Assembly (NCBI GenBank): GCA_963920665.1
Contig: OY987268.1
Coordinates: 8,744,501 to 8,808,500, forward strand
Direction of reading: 5' to 3'
From: Straminergon stramineum
Lineage: Eukaryota; Streptophyta; Bryopsida; Hypnales; Calliergonaceae
Length of the DNA stretch: 64,000 bases
Shown here piece after piece: positions 32,785 to 45,800 of this stretch. The number at the start of each line of letters is the position of its first letter. Within the stretch, counting starts at the first letter, position 1. A program made the translations under genes and the position numbers. The notes beneath the pieces were generated by a model that searched no databases, had not been told where the DNA came from, and was given only the letters and a program-made list of their open reading frames with translations.

Positions 32785-35700
32785 TAGTAGTCTAGTAGAA
32801 ATATGCAAGGTTAAACTTTTTCTTTTAAAGCTTTTTTTTCATTTTTTTTCTGACCACATTTAAAAGAGGCAATTTTTCACAATTTATGTCTAAAATATAC
32901 CTTGGTCTTCTAGGGGTTAATACTCAAATCTGAGCCTCAAATTTTTGTTACAAGTTTTGAGTTTATCCTATAATGACTTTCTTTTTTTCCAATTTTATTA
33001 ATATTTTGACTAAAACATGCAATGCTATTATCAAATTTCAATGGTATCAAATTTGGCCACATCTTAATCATATAATTTTTTCAAGATCATAAACTCTATT
33101 AGAGAATTATAACCATGAATCCTTAATCTTATAGGGGTTAATTATTGACCATGATTTTTTTTATACCATTTTGTTATTAATAAATTCATTGATAGTCATA
33201 TTTTGATTGGCTTGGGGATTGGGGGCTATGGAAGAAACTGTAGCTCACAATTAATATTGTTGAACTTAGACAAGAGAGCTTGGAAATTGACTTTCTAACC
33301 CTTTCTATGATATCCTAAACCAACACAGTTGACTTTGATTTAGCATATCTTATGTACAATCTCTTCAAATTATTTGAATTTTTTTCCTTAGATAAATTAA
33401 CTTATCAACTTCTTACATGTCAAATTTCACCTCAATTTGAGATATTGTCCAAATTTGGTGTCCATTTTTGTAATACTAACTTTGTTTAGTCACAATTTTT
33501 ACACTCATCTGTTATGATATATATTGTTCATAGCTTTTAGTCTGCAGAAGCCAAGTTTTATGGTATAAGATAGAAGATAAGTGAAAGAAAGTATTCTTCA
33601 AGTTTCATAAGTAAATCACAAAAACTCAAGAATATTGAAGCTCCCAAACACTCCTCTCTTAGTTGAGTTGAATTTCAAACACCTCAACTTTGACACCTCA
33701 TACCTCTATAACCATATGAGATCATAAAGCTAAATTTAGAATAATAGTAGATCACCTTGCTAAAACCAAATCCTAAAGTTTACTCTAATCCCACACCTTA
33801 GCAAAATATAATACAAAGAACTCCATATCAATGCTCTCTTCAAAATATAAATCACCAACAATACATAATTTCGCACAAAAGTGCCTCCCACACCTCAAAA
33901 CCATTAAGAAACAAAAGAGAGAGATAAGGGCCAACCCTTGCATCTAAGTAGCCATTCCAACTTGAGGCGGTTGGCTACCAACTAATCATAGCCCTAACCC
34001 CACTAACCCTAGTATCAACTACTAACCAATTAGTTATTAAGTCTAAGGAGGTTGGCAACTAATAAGAACAACTAACAATATAGCTACTAACACAAACAAC
34101 TTCCAATACTAAACACTCCCTTTCAACAAATGAAAATATAAACTACAACTAGTAGACACCCTACATCACGACAACATGAACAACTTGTCTTTAACAAAAG
34201 TTCATCTAGTACCATAGATTAGCAAATTGTTTGTTTGTTGCCTAGATCACTTCAATCATCGGTGGAATGAGCTAAACTAAACTCTAGTAACCCCTCCTAA
34301 TTATCACTTAGTAGTATTGGTGGGCCATCATGTGTTGTTTCTACCATCCATCCATCTCCAAATAGGCTCCCTAAGTGGGATATAAATATCATAGATTGCG
34401 GCCCTAAGGAATTGCTAAGTGTAGGGCCCTTTTGTAACCCCCAAATGCAAAAAAATAACTAAAAATAAAAACATTCACATGCAAAGCCTTGACACCTAAG
34501 CTTAACCCTGGAATGACCATGAGGCACTGTAGCTAGGGCAGCATATATGGAGAGTATGATGTGGAGTTGCAAATTCAAAAAATTTTGAGCATTGTAATTG
34601 AGGAACATCAGACCGTGATGATTGAAGATTTAAATTGCAACTTCTCTTACGAAAAAATGTTAGCAGTTGAAGTAGAGCATTTGGTAGACTGTCTATACTA
34701 AAGCCTAGCTAAAAATGTAGTTGCACTGGTTGAAGACAAATACAAAATTTTAGGAAATAGACATTCATCTACAAATCCATAGTAAAAAAAGGTCATCATC
34801 AAATGCCTCATGCTTCAATGTAGTAGACAACTTCTACTTGAGCATAAGTAAGATTTAAGTTGCATTCTCTTGGACTTGTTATAACCCACACCTCATGTCA
34901 ATGGGAATATGATTCTTGGTTCCCATTTTCTAGAGCGAGGTCTTGGATATACTACATTCAATTCACCTCTGACTTGCGAGGTTGTACAAGCTAGCATTGC
35001 AAAATCTATAAAGTCGAATAAAAAGAAGTTGCTCTCTTTGATCCACTTCACATCTCAAGCTAGGCTAGTATTGGTGATTGTTTTATATTTCAACTTTTCA
35101 AAACTTTGGTCGAATAAACCTTATATAACGTTGCACAATTGTATAAGATGTGCTACTATCAAATCTCTCGTTGAGAATTTCCTAGAGTTAAATCACAAGA
35201 TATTGTCGAAATTGAATTTAGAGGACATTAATAGATGTTATTGCACCAATGTTGTTCGGAAAATGATCAAAATTGATACCATTGGAGCAATTCCTTCAAG
35301 GGGGGAAATTTGTCACTTTGAATGCTTGTTTTCAATATCTATTGTTCCACTTTTTACTTCCACTCTTTTACATCTAGTAGGGTTTATTAGAAGCTACAAT
35401 AACTATGCAATCCCTTGAAAATAGGAGCAACTCACATATTAATCTAGCCATTTCTAGGAAATCCCAAATTTATTTCAAGATAGAAGGAGTACATGGTTAC
35501 GAAGTTTTCTTGACATTTGCATCTTGTATCATGAAAGTTGTATACCTACCAAATTTCAAAATTATAGGAGGAGTTTTGCACATGCTACTCGAATCAATGT
35601 ATGTTGTCCAAGAAGGTTAGGGCAATTTAACTTTTGCTGTGACATCTAATTGGAAAAAATTACATTTCCACTAAGGGGCTATATATTACACCTTGTGTCA

Positions 35701-37800
35701 AAATTTGAAGAATATTTATTAAAAGTGACTTCACATAGACCTACTTGAGATCACCTACATATATTCAATAGTCATTCAATCCTTGAGGGGATTAAAAAAA
35801 TGCAACAAAAAGACATACCATTTAACAAAACACTTTTTGAAGTTGAAAATAAGTATTTTTTTGACTTGGAAAGAATATATTGATGACTTAGGTAGAATCC
35901 AACATGTTTGTCAAACTTCTTCAAAATTTTACAAATTCCTATGTTCATGTACATCTCCAAAATCATTATGTTTAAGAAACAATTCTAAAACAACTACTAG
36001 AAAAACTTTGTTCCTTTGTAACTTCTTTGGTGCGTTGCACCTTCCTTTCACTTGCCATCAAGAATATATTAAAATTTGACTAGTTTAATAATAGTACTGA
36101 TACACAATAATAAAAAGTGGTGGTTTGGGATGGCAATCTGGACTTACATTGTCATCCGCACAAATTTTCATTTACATGTTCTTGCTAATTAAATCCTAAT
36201 GACATCCATCTTTTCAATGAAATCTTGCAACTAGATAGAACCGTTTTGGTATAGGTGTTGCTACAGTATGTAGTGATGCAATTAGGAGGGATTTACAATG
36301 AGATGTATAAACCTTATTATGAGTGCACCTTATTGTGATGTTTTTGTCAAATCCTTTCATCTACTGGTTCTTGCATAGAATGTAAGCCTACTAAACTTAG
36401 GGTCAAGTTTGGCTACATCTATTTTAGTACTTTGAAAATTCATCATTTAATACACATATGTTCAAAGATTATACAGAAAGAGAGTCTTGCATTTTCTTTT
36501 GACTCTCACCAAAATCCATTAAAAATCCAACAAAAATTTATACATTTTAATAATAGAAAGCATTCTCATATGCTTAATTGGTCAATTTTAGATGTGTTTA
36601 CTTTAGAGCTATTAGTATACCTTAGAGGGAGGAAACTGAGAGTGTTGCTCTTTATTTTCATCTTATAGAAAAATGCAAGAAATTCTTATGTTTGATGTAT
36701 GATCAAATTTTCAATTTTTAGTTTCTATTTGAAATCCAAAACTCTAAATTAGCTAGGATAGTCATCAAAAGAAATTATTTCAAAATATAAGGTTGAATTT
36801 TATATTTTTTTTCCACTAGTGGAAAGGGAAAGAAAATTCTAAAAAAAATTCTTTCTTGAAATGCTCATAGCACTCTTCTAGAACCTAGATACTCTTGGTG
36901 GGATTTTGGTTCATTGAATATTGATAAAAAGATGTAATGTCTTTGAGGGTCTTGTATCTACTTTTATAAAATTCACTCAAGTCATCTACCAAGCCATCCT
37001 CCTATATCAGCTAGGGCTTTTTTTAAATTTTTTACAAATTGCTAAAGTGGAAATAATAAATGTTATAGTGGTGCTCCAAATTACAACATTCATCTACACA
37101 TTGGATGTATAATATGATTTTCATCCATAATTTGGCAATTTCATCCAAGTTTTTTGACATTTTTTTGGGCATTCTTTAGCCAAATTATTTTTTCTGGTGC
37201 AATTTGGCACCAAAAAGCCCCCCAAAAGCCCTAATATCAACCCACCAATACAATTCAATCAAAGCCAACTTCTTCTATTTTATAATAATCTAAAGTTAAA
37301 TAGTGAGTTCAATATATCAAAGTGTGTCATGGTGGCGAAATCGACCTTAAAGATCCTTGCTTAAAATTCATGATTTTTTGAAAAGGATAATTGTTGGTCA
37401 AATTTTCATACACGATACATTGATATATCTATAATTAGTAATAAAAAAATTTATATTTTATTCACATGGTTTTCAAAAAATTACATATTTAGAAAATCAA
37501 GAATTTCCTTTCAATTGTGAACAAGACCCCACTTAAAAAGTAGCTAAATAATAGAAAACTTTGTTTAAATCCTTATTTGGATGATTTTAGTAAATGTGAT
37601 GATTTTAGTGAGTCTTTGCAAAGCAAGGTATGTTCAAAAGGTTTGGGTTTAAGAAATTCAAAATCAAGATTAAATATATGAAAATTTAGTATATCTCCTA
37701 AAACATTTGAGGCCAAATTTCAAGAAAATAGACACCTTGATGTTCATATTTCTAGAATATAGTATTTTTTTTCCCTCTAGGGCACTTTTTCTCACCAGGC
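32785..37800. other. AT-rich intergenic DNA
   Basis: No gene supported. The region holds further copies of the TTAA-linked terminal motif (32902-32920 and 33122-33141). A 169-codon frame at 34909-35418, with in-frame coding-like sequence before it broken by stops (about 34540-34760), may be a decayed transposon or gene fragment. I recognise no motif in it. Base composition is low-GC throughout. Confidence 0.5.
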
Positions 37801-38493
37801 ATATCATTAACGGTTAGTTGACACACTGACTCAGATGGACACTTGAAGATTTTTTATGGAAGAGAAAAGAGCCCGCTCCACGTGGCAAACAGCTGACCAT
37901 GTCCAGCTTGTTTACACGTGTCAGTTTCCAATGCAGTGTCCACTTGTTGCCGTGGAAATGAAGTGTCCTCCGAACCCTCGTTACCTTATCTTGAACCCTG
38001 CCGAACTAAGATCTACCTTCTTCGTGTTTCTCCTATTTCAGTCCGTCATTCGGAGACTTCACATGGTGCAGGCTCTACCATCACTGCGGACTCACCGTCC
38101 ACGCTTTACACTCCCAGATAGCACACTCCGTACAGTAGTGGCACATTCCTTGCATATTCTGTTTACCCATGTAGATTGGCTTCCTTGCATATTCTGTGTA
38201 CACGTGCCATTAGAGGCTGTATCATTTCAAGAGAGGGTTGGGTGTATGTATACTGTAGAGTTCTGGAAGGCTGAGCTACTGTTAGTAGTGTCCGTTTCCT
38301 AATTTATAGTTCCTAATTTTGTGGTTGATCGACATAGTTACCTAATTATGAACTTGGCATCCAAGACGCGCACTCTAGATTGATACTGATTAGGAGACTG
38401 AAGTACTGTTGCAAAGAGCTTAATCTGTATTAATTAATCTGCTCTTCTTCCTGATCAGATTGCTGGCCACGACATGAATGTGGACCGTGTTAT

Positions 38494-38558
38494 ATGAATG
38501 TCACGTATTTGAAACATGAATATCATGTACCGTGTTACATGAAATACGTGACATTCAT
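38494..38558. repeat. 17-bp perfect inverted repeat
   Basis: ATGAATGTCACGTATTT at 38494-38510 is repeated in inverse at 38542-38558, with a 31-base spacer. It is bracketed by a direct repeat (TGCTGGCCACGACATGA at 38461 and TGCTGGCCACAACATGA near 38577). TCACGTATTTGA occurs once more near 38697. Each arm contains a CACGTA core. The block lies about 1.3 kb upstream of the phosphatase start. Confidence 0.7.
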
Positions 38559-39592
38559 GTATCATGTAGGTGACATTGCTGGCCACAACATGAGGTGGTC
38601 CGCGCGTAACCTACTGAAACCGAAGCAATTTGAGCCCTACACTTAACCTCAACTCGATGTACACCATAGATTTTGAAGCTCCGGGCAATTTCATGTCACG
38701 TATTTGATACGCTGATAGAATAATCATGCCATTAAACACATAATTATGATCGACTATCCTGGCTGGTTCAAATGTACCCAACGCCGGACACCGGACACAT
38801 GAGGATTCAGGCTCACTCATCAGTCGGGGAATCGGCATGACATGATCATCGAAGATTTATTCGATCTAGACAGACAAATTAAAGATCAGCTTGTAAACTT
38901 CCATGCTCGGGGGACAAGAACACGGTAGAACTTTCCGACCTCGTCAACTTGAATGAATCAACTTCCGACACCTGGACGACGTTGAACCGTCCAACAATTG
39001 CAAAGTCACAGTTTCACTTGAACTCAAACACAAAACAGACCTAAACACAAAACAGTCGAAATTTCTGTCTCTCCGGTGGACCCGATCGATATCTATATCC
39101 TCGTAAGCTAGCTAGCCCCCACTCTCTTGAACCTTCGGGCCCGCCTTCGGCCTTTCTTCCTGGTTTCTGGAAGCCAGTTCGAAGCTCGCTTCGAGGCTTA
39201 TATGGTAAGGGTGTACTGGAGAGACCTTTCCCAGGGAAATTCTCCGCAGCTTCGATCGGAGTACCAAGTCACGGAGTATTAATTCTCGACGGACTCAACC
39301 GGCCAACTTTACCCGCAATATCCAGAGCATATTCCCATACATCGAAGCTGCGAAGCTGAATCATTCAGAAGTTTCTATTCGAAGAAGCTGTGGAAACTTG
39401 ACACCATGACAATCGCACCTTGAAGTAAGATTTGTTATTGTATATATCCTAAAAGGATGTGGAGTCCGTGTAGAGTGTTGTCGACACAAGATGGCCTGAA
39501 ACTCCGTCTAGATTGAACAGGGATTACTTAATAAGCTTAACTTAGCCAAAATTGTAAATTAAGGTCCTCAGAGCTCCAGAAACTCGGACCGG

Positions 39593-39600
39593 TATATATA
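39593..39600 (+). promoter_or_regulatory. Putative TATA box of the phosphatase gene
   Basis: TATATATA lies 284 bases before the ATG. The stretch between is not AT-extreme and has no long frame, which fits a 5' leader of about 250 bases. Position is the only evidence. Confidence 0.4.
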
Positions 39601-39883
39601 CTGTAGATCTGAGGTACCAGCAGATGGTCCCTGGAAAGCCCCAATCACCTAGAATTTGTTGATCACGAACGAGAACGCGATCGATTCATCAAACTCTTCA
39701 CGTCGTGCACGAAAGCTCAAGTGCGGGAAGGATCGATTCTGGCTGGGATATATTCAGGCATTTCTATACAGTTTGAACAATCCTAGCTAATAAGTAATAG
39801 CTAGTGTCTCGAAAGATTGCGCAGTCTGTGCATCGATAAAAGCTTGAGTATCGATTTAATTGCAAGCTCAAGTAAATTCGAAG

Positions 39884-42800
39884 ATGACGACGGATTGCAG
39901 GAAATTCAAGCTTCATCGTTTGCTCTTTACTTTAGTCATATCGATTCTGTGCGCTTGTACTCCACCATGCCAAGCAGCGAGATGGAAGAAAGTCCCGGAA
40001 CGCATGAATCCACGGGAAGATTCTTTAGTGATGGAGCCCCTTATGGAGCTTGACGTCGCTTTGAATATGAGTCGAATGATTGGAGGCGACCACTCTTTGC
40101 GAAACGATCTTTTCAGCACGCTCAACCGACGCAGACTCGCCTCGTGCTCGGCTCTGTACCCGAACGCGAACATTCAAGTGGATGCGACTGGACCTTTGGC
40201 GGATGTGCAGACTGTTACTGTGACTGTGAGTGGGATTGCGAATCCTAGTGAAAGTCACTGGGTGGCTGTTTTGTCGCCTTCAAACTCCAAGTCAGTGCTC
40301 AAATTCATCTTCATGTTTTTCAGTTTTGTGCATTTCAAAAAAATTTATGAAGATTTTGATGTTTGGTATGATTGGTTGTGTGGAATTTGTATTCAGTACG
40401 GATATCTGTGTGGAGAATGAAGCGTTGTATTTGCAGACTGGGGATACCGACCTTGAACCCCTGCTTTGTCATTATCCAATCAAGGTACGTCCAGTTGATC
40501 CAATGTGTGGTAATCTGGGATCCGACACTTGAAAATTTGAAGCAAAGTAATTTTATGGAAATTGGTGATCGATGCGATGAAAGGGTGAAACTGATATGTT
40601 TGTGTTGGATTTTATGTGTTGGATTTGAGCTGCAATCCTCGTGAGTGTGAGAATCGCAGATTTTAGTGAATTTGGTGTAGTTTAATAGCTTGATTGTAAC
40701 TTCAAATTGACCTACTGAAACCTAGCATCTATAACTGTCATTTATGTAGAGATTGCGGCACTTGACCCCTAATTTTAAAGCTCTGGGCATTTGATCGTCA
40801 CAATTTCGGTACTTTGAAAAGCGCCAATTTTACGAGTATCAACCTTGATGCAGAATTCGAAGTATAAATTCATTTAGATAAGATTCAAATAACTTGAGAG
40901 TGAAGGATATATTGGGTTTCTGAGTTTGTCGCTGAGATAGCCCTGGCTGTGATCAAGGTAACTTAAGAGCGACGAAGGATAACCTTCTTTTCTGTGAATA
41001 ATTCTCACTTCCTCCCAGAGTACTTTGAAAATGTTCGCAGAATTCAAATTGTGGATTCCCTTGGATACAATACAAATACCTTCAAGAGTGACGTTCATCC
41101 AAGGTTCTGAATTTGTCACTGGGACAGCGCTGTCTATGGCTAAGGGAGCTCATGGGCGACGATGGATCATATGAACAAATCGCATTTCCTTCAATCTCTT
41201 TGAAAATTCTCTCTGAATTCAAAGGATGGATTCATTTAAAGACCATTAAAATAACTTCAATAGAGAAGTATGCACTAGATTTCTCAATTTCTCGCTTGGA
41301 GAATTCTGGCTACGGCCAATCAAGCTTATGGGTGAAGACGGATCCCCTTCGTTTCAAATCCCATTTCCTTTGAACAAGTCTTTTGAATCTTTGGTTTTCT
41401 GAAAGTAGTGTGTTTTGTGATTTGAGTTGTCTATTGCAGTTCAGATTTCTAGATTCCGACCCTGGCTATCTTACCTGTAGCCACCCCACTTGCGAAGATA
41501 CCGTGGCGGGGAATTGCTTGTCGCAGACTTGTAGTGGCTCCGTGTCGTTCCGTTTGATCAATATCCGCAGCGACGTGACGTTCGTGTTGTTTGCCGGCGG
41601 ATTGGTGACGCCGTGCGTGATCGCCGCCACGCCGGCTCTGTCGTGGGCGAATCCCAAGTCACCGCTCTCGGGACACCTCTCGTCTGTCGACTCCACAGGG
41701 ACACAGGTTGGCTCCATCTCTTTTGGTTCTAAAATTTGCTCATTCGAATGCATGAAGGAACCAGAATATAGCACAACGGTTATCAAAACGAAATTTCAAG
41801 TTTTCAAAGTCCAGACCACTCGAAAATAAATCATTGCAAGTTGGTGAAGTCCAATACAAATCACCAGTAATTTGCGAAGTGCAACCCTATCAAAAAGAAT
41901 TAGTTGCAAGTTCGCAAAGTGCAGCCTGATTCTAATTATGTTACGAGGGTCAGAACAATTAAAACGTTCTACATTCTACTTCATTTGGAGTTTGAGTTTT
42001 ACACTTTGACCTTTAAGATATGATTGTGAAGTAGAATCTCATTAGTTGCATATCTACCTGTTATGGGTTGTAAAGGCTGGATATGGGTTCTAATTGATTT
42101 CTTCTCAACTATTGAAACTGCAAAATTAGCTGCAAAATCATGCACTGGCATTGTGTGTGTCGTAGGAGTGCTTTTCTTGACTCGTTTTTCTCCCTTGTGG
42201 TTGGCGTAGTCATATTTGTTTAAACGATGAAATTTTCTTGGGATTGGCACTTTTTTCGACCCTGCTCAGATGTAGACTAGTCTTAAAAATTTCGATCTCA
42301 ATTCACCTGAACTTCAGACACCATTTAAACATGCATGCACTAGATTATAAGACGAGGGTTGGGATCACTGAAACAATCATCAGACATAACCCTCTCCTCC
42401 AACTAGATCAAGACTGTCAGATCTTAGAGAAGAAAACGAACTCTCTCCAAGCGAGTGTCAGGATAATGGATTACGTAATGCCAAATCTTCATACGGCAGT
42501 TCATCACAAACGTCCGATTTTTACTTTTCCCAAATCTAAGGGATTAGAAAGAAGAACAACAATATGAGATATAGCGCTTTTCTTGACTAAGAATCCAATG
42601 GAATAGTGACAAATCTACCTCAAAAACCAAACCTATCATTACAAGATACTAACTTCAAAGCCTCCTCATTTTCAAGCACAATGTTTCATGTGACACTGAA
42701 AGTTTTTGAAGAGGACTATGACCTTCAGTGTATGTTCGCAGATGAGATTGACATGGACCAGTGGAGACAGCGTACCTCAACAAGTGTTTTACAATGGCGT

Positions 42801-45800
42801 CAGCACTTCATCCACAGTCTCCACCTTCACGCCCGCCCAAATGTGTTGTAAGTGCTATAATTCCTGGCTTCCTTGTGTCGTAAACCCTTGCCTGAAAATT
42901 CCCCATTCATTTTTTGGGCATGTTATTTTGTATAATCAATGCATTACGTACATAGGTCCACCACGTAATCAGGCATTACAAATTCTTTATCCAAAAAGTT
43001 TTCTATTCATCCTAATTTCCTGCATTTTTTGGCGGGCAGTTTACGCCGGGCAATACCCTTGTCATTGGAAATTGCCCTATACTAAAATTCCATTGCCATT
43101 GTGGAGACATTAAACATGGCTGAACTGAAAAATAATGTAATTGTGCAGCTCAAGAAGCGAACCCAGCTATGGATTTTGGCTGGCATGACCCAGGGTACAT
43201 CCACTCAGCTGTGATGACAGGCCTCAAGCCATCTTCTTCTTACAGCTACTACTATGGCAGGTGCTTATTTAACCCCTAAATTATGCTCAATCGAACGATA
43301 AATAGTAGGATCAATTTTAAGAAATCATAATAAATAATTGGATCTCCTCCAAAGTATATGTCAGTGATTCTTGTAAAGCATTCTTTCTTCTTTTCATTGA
43401 AGCGTTCTTAACGTATATATTAGTTGAAGGAAGTGAAATAACCTTCCAGTGTGTTTTGGATACTTACGAAACAAAAATTTTGAATTTAGTAATGGGGCAG
43501 GATGGAGCAAGTCCACAAGCTTCTCGACACCGCCGGCTGTGGGTGCGAGTTCTGTGCGCGCGGTGATTTATGGGGACATGGGCAAGGCTGAGCGTGACAA
43601 TGCCACTATCCACTACTCAAATGTATGAATTTCAATTTTACTCAACTCTAACTATACTATACAATGAAAGGACGTTGTTCTTGACACTCTTTTCCACACT
43701 GTTTTTGTAAACTAAAAAAGTGTTGAAAACAACATTTTGTCAATATTAAACGAAATTGGCGATAATGCAACTTTTTCTGAAGAGTACGAGGATTCACAGG
43801 GAATGTGCAATTTACAAATTTTGTCATAATTTGACAGACGGTTTAGCGTTAACTTTTCAAACTTTTGTGTCATAAGAGGATGAACTTGAGCATGTAAAAG
43901 CTTTAAATTTCCTGTAGTGACTTTCTTGAATCAATAGAGAGGGAAGTTTGTGGATTTGGTTTCTGAGGTTCCATTTCAATTCCCAAATAGTTGACCGTCC
44001 ATGTGTTGAAAATTAATATACACTTATGAAGACTCAAAGTCAATGTCGTCACAGTGTTTTTTTTGTCATGTATTATTTCTGTCATCTTGCAAAACCAAAT
44101 CTTTGTAAGGATTGTACAATTCGTGAATACAGGAAGCTAAATCAATCTTGAGGGCAAACTAAGTAAGGAATTCTTTTCTAAATGCTTACATATATTTGAC
44201 GTGAAAATTGTTTTCTTTTTCGGCGGTTTTTTGTTGTTTCCAGCCTGGGTCGATTCTTGTTGCTGATGCATTGACAAAGAGGAATGACTATGATGTGTTG
44301 TTCCACAATGGAGACATAAGCTATGCTACGGGATTTCTAGTAGAGTGGGACTCGTTTTTGGAGTTGATAACCCCGGTGGCTTCCAAGGTCTCCTACATGA
44401 CTACCATCGGCAATCATGAGAGGTAGGCCAAGCTTATCCGGCCATCGGCAATCATGATCGATGTTTGGTACTAGGAAAACCGTACTGAGCTGCAAGTCAG
44501 GAGATTTGTAACTAAGGAAATTTATTAGCATTCTCTTGAATCTGTGCGTGTGAATTTCAACGCAGGGACTTTCCTGATTCCGGATCTGTTTACACGAAAT
44601 GGGACTCCGGAGGCGAATGTGGAGTTCCATATGAGACGTACTTTCCAATGCCGACTGCTGGGGTCGACAAGCCCTGGTATTCCTATTCTTCAGGACCAGT
44701 ACATTTCACCGTCATGTCGACAGAACACAACTGGACTCGAGGCAGTGAACAGGTATTGAATTCTTTTTGGTTTCTGAAATATTTTGAATGCACTCACAAG
44801 ATCTTGATGACATAAGTTATTCCATACCCAAGCCTTGCTTTAATTTGGACTTTCTTTTACTTCTTGAGAGATCAACTTCTTCTTACAAATATAGCTGATC
44901 TTTAATTATCGGTCATCGCTGCACCCAGGAATCGGAACACCCATTATTTTGAGTTCTATTAAATAAGTTTGTATTGACTGGTTACTGTAATTAATAACGT
45001 AGCTATAAAATTAATGTGGGAGTAGAAGAATGCTTTACTAAAATCCAAGTTCCGAAAAGCCAACAAGTTTGGAGTCAGTTAAATGTTAGAATGCGATGTT
45101 GATTCCACCTCTCCAAGTAAAGAGTGCATGCTTATTAAAAGAGCTCACGATTGAATCTATTATATGCCAAACCTGGTTGACTCACCTGGTTACAAGATGG
45201 TTGTAAATTGGAATCCTTTCTTCTCCTGTATCAACATGCTAAGAGTTGCTACAATTTAACGAAGAATTTTTGCCAATTCATAGCTTTACGTATGGGCATG
45301 TTCGCGGGTTCTGAGTAGGACGGCACGGGTGAAAACTTGTGTTTTATATGTGTATATACATATAATTGTTATGGAAATGTTTTGCTGAGCTTGAATCTAC
45401 TTCTTCTGAAACAGTACAACTGGCTCCAAGCGGACCTTGCAGCAGTCAATCGAGGCATCACACCATGGGTCATATTTCTTGGGTAAGTTTTGTAACTGCC
45501 TTTTGCATAAATCAATTAAATACTTCATTCAATATTCGTCACATGGTCATGTTTCCGAGTTCCAAAGTGTTGTGATGCTGGAGTCCCGCTTCAATTGCTG
45601 AGAGCTGTGAAAACGAGGATTGGTATAGATCTCGGAGGTTTCAGTCGGCCAACTGAAGATGTGCCAATTTCACTGAAACTTTTACCAACAATATATTATG
45701 AGGTTGAATTAATCACTACCTCACTGCTATTAAGAGATTATTTTTAATGCAACTTGACTGCTTTGCGCAGATGATCTTCTTGTTGAATCTTTTGAACCAA

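Noticed and set aside
34909..35418. 169-codon frame in AT-rich DNA
   Set aside because: No motif recognised and nearby frames in the same style are broken by stops. Kept only as a possible decayed fragment in the intergenic entry.
37856..38302. 148-codon plus-strand open frame beginning with ATG
   Set aside because: Composition and sequence show no domain, signal or splice context; overlapping frames are also open. It contains a CCACGTGG box, so promoter DNA is more likely.
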